Part shown: in pieces, positions 35,046 to 44,141 of the stretch | Numbering within the stretch: position 1 is the stretch's first letter | How the letters are laid out: each line of letters begins with the position of its first letter | Source: Bacteroidota bacterium | GTDB taxonomy: Bacteria > Bacteroidota > Bacteroidia > Bacteroidales > Paludibacteraceae | Assembly (NCBI GenBank): GCA_021779195.1 | Contig: JAJYBB010000005.1 | Span: 93,185 to 157,184 of the forward strand | Direction: 5' to 3' | Length of the DNA stretch: 64,000 nucleotides | Position numbers and translations under genes: made by a program | The notes under the pieces: generated by a model | Database searches by the model: none | What the model was told of the DNA's origin: nothing | Seen by the model: the letters and a program-made list of their open reading frames with translations, nothing else

Positions 35046-35076
35046 CCAGTATTTAACCAGATTGTGCTACACCCGT
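35046..35076 (-). pseudogene. decayed 5' half of a tRNA-Pro
   Basis: Read on the minus strand, ACGGGTGTAGCACAATC followed by TGGTTA matches the first part of the neighbouring tRNA-Pro (GGGTGTAGCGCAGTCCGGTT...), with 18 of 21 positions identical; all three differences are G/C to A/T changes. The anticodon arm and 3' half are missing. It lies between the tRNA-Pro promoter and tRNA-Pro in the same orientation, so it should be transcribed in the precursor. Confidence 0.6.
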
Positions 35077-35101
35077 GCAGGTCATTTCTTAAAAGCGAGT
35101 G

Positions 35102-35131
35102 CAAAGATACACTCTTTTTTTGACTTTACAA
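35102..35131 (-). promoter_or_regulatory. tRNA-Pro promoter
   Basis: On the minus strand, TTG (35131-35129), 19 bases, TATCTTTG (35109-35102). It overlaps the divergent hemW promoter by 12 bases. Confidence 0.75.
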
Positions 35132-35150
35132 ACTTTTTATTGTATTTTTG
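35120..35150 (+). promoter_or_regulatory. hemW promoter
   Basis: TTG (35120-35122), 20 bases, TATTTTTG (35143-35150). It places transcription start near 35157, which rules out the upstream in-frame start at 35099 for hemW. Confidence 0.75.
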
Positions 35151-35206
35151 CCCAATACAGATTTTGTCTTTGGGGTATTCATTTCATTTTATTGTTCTTA
35201 AGTAAT

Positions 35207-36334
35207 ATGTCCGGTATATATATTCATATTCCATTTTGTAAAACACGTTGTTCTTATTGTGATTTTTATTCGGAGGTAGCTCCAACCCTTATTCCAGATG
35301 TTATAAATGCAATGGTTGGCGAAATATTTATTCGTAAAGATTATTTGCTGGATAAACATATTGATACAATTTATTTTGGTGGAGGAACTCCAAGTGTGTT
35401 GAAACCTGATGATTTTGAGATTATTTTCAAAGCAATCTATTCAACTTTTCATGTGGATTCGAATGCAGAAATTACTTTTGAAGCAAATCCTGATGATTTA
35501 ACTGAATTTTTTTTTTCTGATATATCTCATTTACCTTTTAATCGAATAAGTATTGGAATCCAATCTTTTGTTGATGAGCAATTGGTACAAATTAATCGCC
35601 GACATACAGCTTTGCAAGCAATTCAGGCTATTAAAAATGCCCATAATGCTGGGTTCAAAAACATTAGTATTGATTTAATTTTCGGACTTCCGAACCAAAC
35701 TTTAAAGGATTGGGAACAAGAATTAATAAAAGCTTTTAGTTTAGGTATTCAACATATCTCTGCGTATGGATTAACATTTGAAAAAGGAACTGCAATTTGG
35801 AAACAACGTGAAATAGGGAAAATTAAGCAAGTTGATGAAGAAATTATGAATCAGATGTATTTTAAACTCTTGGATTTAACTGCTCTACATCATTTTGTTG
35901 CTTATGAGATTTCTAATTTTGCAATTGACGGTTTCCGTTCGCGGCATAATTCAGCATATTGGAAACAAATTTCTTATATTGGAATTGGTCCATCGGCACA
36001 CTCCTTCGATGTCCAATCCAGACAATGGAACGTGGCATCTATCCGTGAATATACGCAGCACATAGCTACTGGAAGTGGTTTTTACGAAAGGGAAATTTTG
36101 ACAAATAATGAGAAATTTAACGATTTTGTATTGGTTGCTCTTCGAACTTCTGAAGGCGTTAATTTAACCGAATTAAATCTAACCGTAGGTGATGAATTGA
36201 CTAGTCATTTCATAAAAAACATAAAACCATTCATAAAAAGCGGAAAAGTGGAAATTAAAGATGGAATGTTTTGCTTGACAAGAGATGGAATATTAATTTC
36301 AAATCAGATTTTGACAGAATTAATGAAAGTATAA
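35207..36334 (+). CDS. hemW: HemW-type radical SAM protein (coproporphyrinogen oxidase-like)
   Basis: 375 residues from the ATG at 35207, whose first residues MSGIYIHIPFC match the family. The radical SAM cluster motif is CKTRCSYCDF (Cys11, Cys15, Cys18), with Phe two residues after the third Cys. This CxxxCxxCxF form marks HemW, a heme-binding chaperone, rather than HemN (CxC). YFGGGTPSVL (~63-72), ITFEANPDDL, RISIGIQSFVDEQL and GFKNISIDLIFGLPNQT are further conserved blocks; the C-terminal HemN_C domain follows (NSAYWKQISYIGIGPSAHSF). It is followed 47 bases later by the penicillin-binding protein gene, which has its own -7 element. Confidence 0.93.
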   Translation: MSGIYIHIPFCKTRCSYCDFYSEVAPTLIPDVINAMVGEIFIRKDYLLDKHIDTIYFGGGTPSVLKPDDFEIIFKAIYSTFHVDSNAEITFEANPDDLTEFFFSDISHLPFNRISIGIQSFVDEQLVQINRRHTALQAIQAIKNAHNAGFKNISIDLIFGLPNQTLKDWEQELIKAFSLGIQHISAYGLTFEKGTAIWKQREIGKIKQVDEEIMNQMYFKLLDLTALHHFVAYEISNFAIDGFRSRHNSAYWKQISYIGIGPSAHSFDVQSRQWNVASIREYTQHIATGSGFYEREILTNNEKFNDFVLVALRTSEGVNLTELNLTVGDELTSHFIKNIKPFIKSGKVEIKDGMFCLTRDGILISNQILTELMKV

Positions 36335-36348
36335 TGCTGAAAAAATGC

Positions 36349-36356
36349 TACTTTTG
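36349..36356 (+). promoter_or_regulatory. -7 element of the penicillin-binding protein gene
   Basis: TACTTTTG, 25 bases before the ATG at 36382; no -33 TTG at the usual distance. Confidence 0.5.
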
Positions 36357-36381
36357 CATTTTGAATTCAGTTATGTAAATT

Positions 36382-38694
36382 ATGGCAAAGACTTCAGATC
36401 CAAAAGAACTGCGATCGAAATTTAAACGAATATTTTGGTGGCTATTTGTGGCAGGTATTTTCACGAGTGTATTAATTTTTGTATTTATCAGTTTGGGATG
36501 GATTGGTTATCTTCCACCTCTTGATGAACTCCAAAATCCTCGAAATAAATATGCGACTGAAGTTTATTCATCTGATTTACAGTTATTAGGTCGATATTAT
36601 TATAATAAAGAAAATCGAGTTGGAGTTCGGTATGATCAGATTTCGCCGAATGTAGTTAATGCTTTGGTGGCAACAGAAGATGTTCGGTTTTATGATCATT
36701 CGGGTATTGATGGAAGAGCCTTGGCACGCGTGGCGATTATGACAGGTATTTTTCATCGAAGAAATTCTGGTGGGGGCAGCACCTTAACTCAACAATTAGC
36801 AAAACAACTATATTCGCCTCAAGCCGACAATATTATTCAAAGAGCTTTACAAAAACCAATTGAATGGGTGATTTCAGTTAAATTAGAAAAGCTATATACC
36901 AAGCAGGAAATTCTTGCAATGTATTTAAATCAGTTCGATTTTCTAAATAATGCAGTCGGAATAAAATCAGCAGCTCAAATTTACTTTAATATTTCTCCTT
37001 CTCAGCTTAAAATTGAACAAGCTGCTACGTTGGTAGGCATGTGTAAAAATCCTTCTTATTATAATCCGGTTCGTTTTAATGAACGAACGCGTGAACGTCG
37101 AAATGTTGTTCTGAATCAAATGCGGAAAGCCGATTACATTACTGATGCCCAATTTGATTCATTAAAAGCCCTTCCTCTTGTTTTACATTATCAAAAAGTC
37201 GATCACAAATCCGGATTAGCAGCCTATTTCAGAGAATATTTACGTATGATGCTTACTGCCAAAGAACCACATCGAAGTGATTATGCTTCGTGGCAACAGC
37301 AGAAATACGATGATGATCGCTGGTTGTGGGATAATAATCCACTTTATGGTTTTTGCAATAAAAATAAGAAGCCTGATGGTTCGCCGTATAATATTTACAC
37401 TGACGGACTAAAAATTTATACCACCATCGATTCACGAATGCAACAATATGCTGAAGAAGCGGTTGAGGAACACATGCAATCATTACAAAAATCTTTTTTT
37501 AAAGAAAAAAAAGGTAGAAGTTATGCGCCTTTTGCCCGAAATATGAATTCGGAAGATATAAATGTAATTTTAAACCGATCAATGAAACAATCCGATCGTT
37601 ATCAACGCATGGTGGCAGCCGGAATGAGTGAGGGCGAAATAGAGGCTTCATTCCGTAAACCTATTGAGATGCAGTTGTTTTCTTACGATGGAGAGAAAGA
37701 TACGATCATATCTCCTTTAGACTCAATTCGTTATTACAAATATTTTTTAAGATGTGGATTTATGTCAATGGATCCGCATAACGGGAATGTAAAAGCTTAT
37801 GTTGGAGGCCCTGATTTTGCTCATTTTCAATATGACATGGTGAATTTAGGTCGTCGTCAGGTAGGATCGACTGTGAAGCCATATTTATATACGCTGGCAA
37901 TGGAGGAAGGTATGTCGCCCTGCGATCAAACCTTGCTTAAGCCTATCACCCTGATTGATGGAAACGGAAAACCCTGGACTCCAAAAAATGCTTCAAAAGC
38001 TCACTTAGGGGAGATGGTAACGCTTCGTTGGGGATTGGCAAATTCAAACAACTGGGTATCAGCTTATTTAATGAGTATATTTACACCAAATGCTTTGGTA
38101 AAACTGATGCGTTCATTTGGTATTCGAGGGCAATTGGATCCTGTCGTTTCGTTAGCACTAGGTCCCTGTGAAATTTCAGTTGCAGAGATGGTTGATGCTT
38201 ATACAGCATTCCCAAACAAAGGTATTCGCGTCGATCCCTTGTACGTAACCCGCATTGAAGATGCAAATGGAAATGTTATCGGTAATTTTACACCTCAAAT
38301 GCATGAAATATTTAATGAGACTACCGCCTATAAAATGATTTATATGATGCAAGCCGTTGTTGACGGAGGAACAGGTAGCCGCATTCGCTCAAGATACGGT
38401 TTAACAATGCCCATGGGTGGAAAAACCGGTACCACTCAAAACAATTCCGATGGTTGGTTTATGGGTTATACGCCCTCTTTGGTTTCTGGGGTATGGGTAG
38501 GTGGCGAAGATCGCTCCATTCATTTCGACAGTATGGCTGAAGGGCAAGGTGCCAGCATGGCATTGCCTATATGGGCATTGTACATGAAGAAAGTACTAGC
38601 TGATCATGAATTGGGATATTCTTCTACCGAACAGTTTGATATTCCTTCTTCATATAATGGTAATGCTGGTTGTTCTGTTGATGTTACTGAATAA
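36382..38694 (+). CDS. class A penicillin-binding protein (PBP1A-type)
   Basis: 770 residues with one N-terminal membrane anchor (WLFVAGIFTSVLIFVFISLGW). The glycosyltransferase GT51 domain has ATEDVRFYDHSGID with catalytic Glu99 and SGGGSTLTQQLAKQLY. The transpeptidase domain has the three active-site motifs: STVK (Ser496, Lys499), SNN (555-557) and KTGT (681-684). The protein polymerises and cross-links peptidoglycan from lipid II at the periplasmic face of the inner membrane. The length is normal for the class. It lies between hemW and a TPR protein; no functional link is implied. Confidence 0.95.
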   Translation: MAKTSDPKELRSKFKRIFWWLFVAGIFTSVLIFVFISLGWIGYLPPLDELQNPRNKYATEVYSSDLQLLGRYYYNKENRVGVRYDQISPNVVNALVATEDVRFYDHSGIDGRALARVAIMTGIFHRRNSGGGSTLTQQLAKQLYSPQADNIIQRALQKPIEWVISVKLEKLYTKQEILAMYLNQFDFLNNAVGIKSAAQIYFNISPSQLKIEQAATLVGMCKNPSYYNPVRFNERTRERRNVVLNQMRKADYITDAQFDSLKALPLVLHYQKVDHKSGLAAYFREYLRMMLTAKEPHRSDYASWQQQKYDDDRWLWDNNPLYGFCNKNKKPDGSPYNIYTDGLKIYTTIDSRMQQYAEEAVEEHMQSLQKSFFKEKKGRSYAPFARNMNSEDINVILNRSMKQSDRYQRMVAAGMSEGEIEASFRKPIEMQLFSYDGEKDTIISPLDSIRYYKYFLRCGFMSMDPHNGNVKAYVGGPDFAHFQYDMVNLGRRQVGSTVKPYLYTLAMEEGMSPCDQTLLKPITLIDGNGKPWTPKNASKAHLGEMVTLRWGLANSNNWVSAYLMSIFTPNALVKLMRSFGIRGQLDPVVSLALGPCEISVAEMVDAYTAFPNKGIRVDPLYVTRIEDANGNVIGNFTPQMHEIFNETTAYKMIYMMQAVVDGGTGSRIRSRYGLTMPMGGKTGTTQNNSDGWFMGYTPSLVSGVWVGGEDRSIHFDSMAEGQGASMALPIWALYMKKVLADHELGYSSTEQFDIPSSYNGNAGCSVDVTE

Positions 38695-38787
38695 TAAATC
38701 AGATACATTTTGAGGCGATTTTTTCTGCATTATTCTTTTATGGTTCTAACTTTCGTTAAACTTTTCGGTTCTAATTTACATCCTGTT

Positions 38788-38795
38788 TATCTTTG
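38788..38795 (+). promoter_or_regulatory. -7 element of the large TPR gene
   Basis: TATCTTTG, 33 bases before the TTG start at 38829; a TTTTCG sequence lies 20 bases upstream in place of a clear -33 TTG. Confidence 0.5.
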
Positions 38796-38828
38796 TGTAA
38801 TTTTGATTTTCAATAAGAGATTTATAAT

Positions 38829-40886
38829 TTGAAAAAATATTTTTTGATACTTCTTGGTCTTATTTTTCAGTTGGTTGCAGTAGCTCAACTGAATACAGAC
38901 CGTATTTTGGCAATTGGTCAAAATGCATTGTATTTCGAAGATTATGTGCTTTCCATTCAGTATTTTAATCAGGTAATCAAGATAAAACCATATTTGGCTG
39001 AACCATATGTGTATCGTGCAATTGCCAAAATCGAACTTGGAGATTTTCGTGGTGCCGACGATGATTGTACGCAAGCCATTGAACGTAATCCTTTCCTTAC
39101 CCAAGCCTACTATGCCCGTGGTTTTGCCCGCCGAAGTTTATATTTATACCCCGAAGCCATTGAAGATTTCAGCAAAGCTCTTGAATTTAGTCCAAATAGT
39201 TTGTATTTGATTCTTAACCGAATGAATACACGTGAACTCAATAAAGATTATACTGGTGCAAAGCAGGATTTAGAACTATATTTGAAAATCAACCCAAAAG
39301 CCACAGATATATTATTTGATGAGGGAAGGCTCGATTTGGCAATGAAAGATACTATAGCTGCTGAGAAATGTTTTGATCGGCTTATTATGGCGGATAGTAC
39401 CAAATTTATTGGCTGGAGTGCCAGAGGATTGTTGGAAATGCAAAATAATAATATTAAAGCTGCTCTTTCCGATTATAATCAAGCCGTTCAACGAAATACT
39501 ACTTTCCCAGGTGATTTTATTAATCGTGGAATTCTGAATGTTCGTACAAAAAATTTTAATCAGGCATTGAGCGATTATAATCAGGCCATTAAAATGAAGG
39601 GAGACGAACCTTTATCATATTATAACCGTGGATTGCTCAGAGCCAGTTTAGGCGATTATAATAATGCCCTTAGCGACTTAAATATGGTATTAAAATTGGA
39701 CTCGGTAAACTCAGAAGCATTATTGCGTAAAGCTATGTTAGAAATTACATTACGTGATTATCAGAATGCAATTATTGATTATAAAGTTATTATTCAGCGA
39801 CATCCCTATTTTATTCCGGCATTTTTGGGAGTTGCGGATGCTGAACAAGGGTTAGGCCATGAAAAAAATGCTTTTCGTTATCGACAGTTGGCTGATAATA
39901 TTGAAAAAAACAAAGATGTCATTAATCGAAAATTAAAAGAAGAGATTAAGACCGACAATAAAATGTCAACATCTCAACAAAATTCGTCTAATAAAAATAC
40001 GAATTTATTTGATCGGTTTATTGATCAGAACGGAGAAACTTCACAAAACCCATCGAAATATTCAGATCAAATGCGCGGGCAAGTTCAAGATCGTTATGCT
40101 GATGTGATTAACGAACGAAATTTTGTATTGACATACTATGCCAAAACCGATGAAATTCGTCGAACAAATTTGTATTATCCTATATTAGAGGAATATAATA
40201 AAAAAAATAAACTCAGTTCGGCACTTAAGATTACGAACAACGAATTGCCTCTTACCGCTCAACTGATCAATTCGCATTTTGAGCGCATAAATGAATTGTC
40301 TGCTCTATTGAATAATCATTCCAATGATGCTGACGTGTATTTTATTCGGGCTATGGAATTCGTTATGGTACAGGATTTTAAAAGTGCAATTGATGACTTG
40401 AACAAAGCCATTGAGGAACGACCTGATTTTATGTTGGCTTATTTTTGTCGTGCAAACGTAAGGGATAAATTGGTGGAATATAATAAGAATAATGCTGTTC
40501 AGAAGAATGTTATTTCGATGAATGCAAACGTAGATAATCAACTGAATAAATCTCAGGATTTGATTGCATCCGACAAAGAATCACTTTTCAATGTTGAATT
40601 GATAATGAGTGATTACGATAAAGTTATTAGTTTGAATCCCGATTTTAGCTTTGCATATTTTAATAAAGCGAATATTCTTTGTACACAAAAAAATTTTCAC
40701 ACTGCAATTTTAAATTATACACAAGCCATTCAAATTGACCCTGAATTTGCAGAAGCTTATTTTAACAGGGGCTTGACTTATCTTTTTATAGGTGAGGATG
40801 CAAAAGGATTAGCCGATTTGAGTAAGGCAGGTGAGTTAGGAATCTATACATCGTACAATTTAATTCAACGGTTTAAGAAAACATGA
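38829..40886 (+). CDS. exported tetratricopeptide repeat protein
   Basis: 685 residues starting with TTG (no ATG nearby), beginning with a signal peptide MKKYFLILLGLIFQLVAVAQ, so periplasmic or secreted. It consists of two TPR arrays: ~20-350 (repeat examples AYYARGFARRSLYLYPEAIE, FINRGILNVRTKNFNQALS, SYYNRGLLRASLGDYNNALS) and ~490-670 (VYFIRAMEFVMVQDFKSAID, AYFNRGLTYLFIGEDAKGLAD). They are separated by a charged, Asn/Lys-rich linker around 370-420 (MSTSQQNSSNKNTNLFDRF). It presumably scaffolds protein interactions in the envelope. No catalytic domain is seen. Confidence 0.85.
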   Translation: MKKYFLILLGLIFQLVAVAQLNTDRILAIGQNALYFEDYVLSIQYFNQVIKIKPYLAEPYVYRAIAKIELGDFRGADDDCTQAIERNPFLTQAYYARGFARRSLYLYPEAIEDFSKALEFSPNSLYLILNRMNTRELNKDYTGAKQDLELYLKINPKATDILFDEGRLDLAMKDTIAAEKCFDRLIMADSTKFIGWSARGLLEMQNNNIKAALSDYNQAVQRNTTFPGDFINRGILNVRTKNFNQALSDYNQAIKMKGDEPLSYYNRGLLRASLGDYNNALSDLNMVLKLDSVNSEALLRKAMLEITLRDYQNAIIDYKVIIQRHPYFIPAFLGVADAEQGLGHEKNAFRYRQLADNIEKNKDVINRKLKEEIKTDNKMSTSQQNSSNKNTNLFDRFIDQNGETSQNPSKYSDQMRGQVQDRYADVINERNFVLTYYAKTDEIRRTNLYYPILEEYNKKNKLSSALKITNNELPLTAQLINSHFERINELSALLNNHSNDADVYFIRAMEFVMVQDFKSAIDDLNKAIEERPDFMLAYFCRANVRDKLVEYNKNNAVQKNVISMNANVDNQLNKSQDLIASDKESLFNVELIMSDYDKVISLNPDFSFAYFNKANILCTQKNFHTAILNYTQAIQIDPEFAEAYFNRGLTYLFIGEDAKGLADLSKAGELGIYTSYNLIQRFKKT

Positions 40887-40920
40887 TAAGAACCGGTAGT
40901 TAGATGTCAATTTGAAATTT

Positions 40921-41847
40921 TCAGAGCTTGATTGCAAATTTTTTCAGCCTTGCATCTAACATGTGCAATGGTATAATTTCTTTCACACAATTTGCCACAG
41001 CATTTATTACCGCTTCTCTAACAAAATCGTGCCGAATGACTACCGATATTTCACGTGTAGCTTCGGGTTTTACAATCTTTCGTAAATTTTTCTTTTGCTC
41101 GTTGCTTAATAAATCGATATGTAGTTCAGGAATTATGGTATAGCCTCCGTTAAAATCTACAATTTTCACTAACGTGTCAATACTACCGGCTTCATAAGTA
41201 GAGCCATGTTGTGGTTTTTCGTTACAAAAATTAAATACTTGATTCCGAAGGCAATGTCCTTCTTCAAGTACCCAAATTCTATCCAATGGCATATCGACTG
41301 CAGATAATTCGGTGCGATTGTAAATTGCATCAGACGGCGAAATATAAGCCACAAACTTCTCGTAATAAAGCGGAACTTCTAAAATTTTCGAATCTTCTAA
41401 TGGTGTCGAAAGAATTGCCATATCTATTTCGGCAACACGCAATTTTTCAATAATTGTTTCAGTATGTAATTCGATAATTTTTAGTTTAATTTCAGGATAT
41501 TGATTCCTAAATGAGGAGATAAATTGAGGTAATAAATAGGGTGCAATAGTCGGAATAACGGCTAAATTTAATGAGCCACTCATTGAATTTTTTTCTGAGT
41601 TTACACTTTCTTTTAATTGATTTGCTTGATAAACAATTAATTGAGCTTGCTTGATAATTTTTTTCCCAATTTCAGTAATTTCGATAGGTTGTCGCGTTCG
41701 ATCAAAAATTTTACAGTCTAATTCATCCTCAAGTTTTATAATCATTGCACTTAATGTTGGCTGAGTCACGCCACACATTTCAGCTGCCCTTACAAAGTGG
41801 TGCGTTTTTTCCAATGCCAAAATATATTCCAATTGTTGCAGTGTCAT
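40921..41847 (-). CDS. oxyR: LysR-type peroxide sensor OxyR
   Basis: 308 residues. The N-terminal winged helix (LQQLEYILALEKTHHFVRAAEMCGVTQPTLSAMI) is the LysR DNA-binding domain. The effector domain has EEGHCLRNQVFNFC with Cys199 and Cys208, the same numbering and spacing as the disulfide-forming pair of E. coli OxyR, so this is a hydrogen-peroxide sensor rather than a generic LysR protein. Oxidised OxyR activates catalase, Dps and peroxiredoxin genes. Here it neighbours a TraB/GumN gene and methionine sulfoxide reductase gene msrBA. A -7 element on the minus strand (TATCTTTG, 41877-41870) lies 23 bases upstream. Confidence 0.93.
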   Translation of the reverse strand: MTLQQLEYILALEKTHHFVRAAEMCGVTQPTLSAMIIKLEDELDCKIFDRTRQPIEITEIGKKIIKQAQLIVYQANQLKESVNSEKNSMSGSLNLAVIPTIAPYLLPQFISSFRNQYPEIKLKIIELHTETIIEKLRVAEIDMAILSTPLEDSKILEVPLYYEKFVAYISPSDAIYNRTELSAVDMPLDRIWVLEEGHCLRNQVFNFCNEKPQHGSTYEAGSIDTLVKIVDFNGGYTIIPELHIDLLSNEQKKNLRKIVKPEATREISVVIRHDFVREAVINAVANCVKEIIPLHMLDARLKKFAIKL

Positions 41848-41869
41848 TATTTCATAGTTTAAATCTATG

Positions 41870-41877
41870 CAAAGATA
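41870..41877 (-). promoter_or_regulatory. -7 element of oxyR
   Basis: CAAAGATA on the plus strand reads TATCTTTG on the minus strand, 23 bases before the oxyR start. Confidence 0.5.
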
Positions 41878-42107
41878 ATAATTATTTACGTAATATTAAT
41901 TGAGTTATTCTGTTTTGATGCTAACATAATTATTAAAAAAGTGATTTCCTGAAATTTTAAAAAAACAAAGAGACAGACATAAACCTAAATTTTTGAGCTT
42001 GATGCTAAGTTGTTTTATTTCAATTGATTAAATTATTTTACTGCATTTTTTAGGTTCACCTTAAACATAATTATGAATAATGTGTAATTTGAATTGAAAT
42101 GCTTGTT

Positions 42108-42115
42108 TATCTTTG
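42108..42115 (+). promoter_or_regulatory. -7 element of the TraB/GumN gene
   Basis: TATCTTTG, 16 bases before the start at 42131; the nearest TTG is only 16 bases upstream. Confidence 0.45.
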
Positions 42116-42130
42116 TAGTACAAACGAAAC

Positions 42131-43018
42131 ATGACATTTATGAAAAAATATTGGCTGATTTTAATTTTTTCCTCGTTGGGCATACTGTTTCTTCCCGCCC
42201 AATTACTTTGGAAAATTACAGGAAAGGGACTTAAAAAGCCTTCATATCTTTTTGGTACTCACCATTTAATTCCCATATCATTTTTAGATTCTGTACCAAA
42301 TTTATACAAAGCTTTTAATTCATGTGATGTCGTTGTAAGTGAGATGGTTATGGATAATATTGATGCTTCATCAAAAATTCAACAAGCAGCCATCATGCCA
42401 AATCATACTAAAATTAGTAATTTAATAACAGATTCTATTCAATATCAATTTGTTGATAGAGAATTGAAGCGCGTTTTAAAAATGGGTTTAAAAGATTTGT
42501 CAACACTTAATCCGACAATGATATTAACAATGTATGAATTGGAACTATATAAAAAAGCCACCGGATATACTGATAATAAGCAATCTGACTCGTTTTTTCA
42601 GTTGGTAGCTGCTCAAAAAGGAAAGAAAGTCATCGGTTTGGAAAACATTGATCAGCAAATCTCCATTTTGTTTGGCAATGGTACATTGAAACGGCAAGTG
42701 CAAGTTTTAGTTGAAACTTTGCATCAAAATGAAAGTGTATTGCAAGAGATAATCCATGTCAATAATTTATATAAAAAAGGGGATTTAAAGGAATTATGGA
42801 TGCTGTCTAATCGTAAAGGAAATGTTATTGATATGACAGATGATGAATATGCCAAATTAGTAGACGATAGAAATGCCGATTGGGTTAAAAGGTTGCCTTA
42901 TTTAATGCAGAATTCGCCTTGCTTTATTGCAGTGGGAGCTTTGCATTTACCCGGAGATAAGGGTTTAATTAAGCTTTTGGAAGATGAAGGTTATCGGGTA
43001 AGCCCTGAACGAAAATGA
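42131..43018 (+). CDS. TraB/GumN family protein, exported
   Basis: 295 residues with an N-terminal signal sequence (KKYWLILIFSSLGILFLPA). The family signatures are LLWKITGKGLKKPSYLFGTHHLIP at ~26-48, containing the Gly-Thr-x-His motif, and FIAVGALHLPGDKGLIKLLEDEGYRV near the C-terminus, with the second Gly-x-x-His motif. TraB/GumN proteins are related to Tiki metalloproteases, and the two GxxH motifs could bind metal; a protease activity is plausible but unproven in bacteria. It is divergent from oxyR and convergent with msrBA, sharing the bidirectional terminator at 43019-43078. Confidence 0.88.
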   Translation: MTFMKKYWLILIFSSLGILFLPAQLLWKITGKGLKKPSYLFGTHHLIPISFLDSVPNLYKAFNSCDVVVSEMVMDNIDASSKIQQAAIMPNHTKISNLITDSIQYQFVDRELKRVLKMGLKDLSTLNPTMILTMYELELYKKATGYTDNKQSDSFFQLVAAQKGKKVIGLENIDQQISILFGNGTLKRQVQVLVETLHQNESVLQEIIHVNNLYKKGDLKELWMLSNRKGNVIDMTDDEYAKLVDDRNADWVKRLPYLMQNSPCFIAVGALHLPGDKGLIKLLEDEGYRVSPERK

Positions 43019-43078
43019 AAAGTTTCAATTTTTCAATATTCTGCTAATAAGCAGTAAATTGCGAAAAATTGAAACTTT
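43019..43078. terminator. bidirectional terminator between the TraB/GumN gene and msrBA
   Basis: A 16-bp perfect inverted repeat (43019-43034 and 43063-43078) contains a second small hairpin CTGC-TAATAA-GCAG (43041-43054) in its loop. T-runs follow in both directions. It starts directly after the TraB/GumN stop codon and ends 8 bases before the msrBA stop. Confidence 0.88.
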
Positions 43079-43086
43079 TAATTTAT

Positions 43087-44022
43087 TCAAAATATTTTGC
43101 GATAAATATGACAATAGGGTGAACCCTGTTTTTTTTCGTAATATTCTTGATGATAATCTTCAGCTTTCCAAAATTCAGATGTAGGTTGTAGTTTTGTGGC
43201 TACTGTATATCCTTTTTCCTTTAAAATTTTGATGTATTTTTCAGCTGTTTCTTTCTGCTTATCTGAATTGTAAAAAATTACCGATCGATATTGATCTCCG
43301 ATATCTGGACCTTGCCCACCAATTTGTGTGAAATCATGCGTTTCGAAAAAGAGTTTTACCATTTCATCATAAGATGTCTTTGAATTATCAAAAACCACTT
43401 TCGTTGTTTCTGCATGACCGGTAAGTCCGGTGCAAACTTCTTGATAAGTTGGATGTTGTGTATGTCCACCCATATATCCAACCGTAGTTTCAATTACCCC
43501 TTTTGCTTTCATAAAATGATATTGGGTACCCCAAAAACAGCCTGAAGCAAAATATGCTGTTTCTAAATTTTCATTTTTATCTGGAATAAACTTCATTGAG
43601 ATTGAATTTACGCAATATCGTGTGTTTTTAGGTGTAAATCCCTCACCTGTAAATACATGTCCAAGATGTGCTCCACAATTGGCACAAATAATTTCGATTC
43701 GTTGTCCATCGGCATCGGGAATCCGTTTTACAGCTCCATGAATTTCATCATCAAAACTGGGCCAGCCACAATCTGATTTAAATTTATCTTCGGAACGATA
43801 CAACGGGGTATTACATTGTCTGCAAATATATGTCCCTTTCGCTGTAGTATTTAAATATTTTCCTGTAAATGGCCGTTCAGTGGCTTTGTGTAAAATTACG
43901 GCTTGTTCTTCGGGTGTTAACTGATTGTATTTCATTTTATTTTCTTTGATTTGCTGACTGCATGCATTCTGACTGATCAGTAGGAATAGAGTCAGAATTT
44001 GAATGATTATTTTTGCGTTCAT
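43087..44022 (-). CDS. msrBA: bifunctional peptide methionine sulfoxide reductase MsrB-MsrA, exported
   Basis: 311 residues with an N-terminal signal peptide, possibly a lipoprotein (LLISQNAC at Cys21, a non-classical lipobox). The MsrB domain is first (~35-150): zinc Cys pairs in CRQC and CANC, GWPSF, HLGHVF and the catalytic Cys in RYCVNS. The MsrA domain follows (~155-311) with GCFWG and HTQHPTYQEVCTGLTGHAE and a C-terminal CH motif. Together they reduce both R- and S-methionine sulfoxide, here outside the cytoplasm. It fits the oxidative-stress neighbourhood with oxyR. The order B-A is the reverse of the A-B fusion in, for example, Streptococcus. Confidence 0.93.
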   Translation of the reverse strand: MNAKIIIQILTLFLLISQNACSQQIKENKMKYNQLTPEEQAVILHKATERPFTGKYLNTTAKGTYICRQCNTPLYRSEDKFKSDCGWPSFDDEIHGAVKRIPDADGQRIEIICANCGAHLGHVFTGEGFTPKNTRYCVNSISMKFIPDKNENLETAYFASGCFWGTQYHFMKAKGVIETTVGYMGGHTQHPTYQEVCTGLTGHAETTKVVFDNSKTSYDEMVKLFFETHDFTQIGGQGPDIGDQYRSVIFYNSDKQKETAEKYIKILKEKGYTVATKLQPTSEFWKAEDYHQEYYEKKQGSPYCHIYRKIF

Positions 44023-44141
44023 ATTATTCTTAAAAATGTAATTAAGAATAACATTTCAATTCTACTTAAGTTCATTTATAAAATAATTCATTCAAATTTT
44101 GAAAAAGAAGGTAATCTCAATATTATCAATAAGTTAACAAT

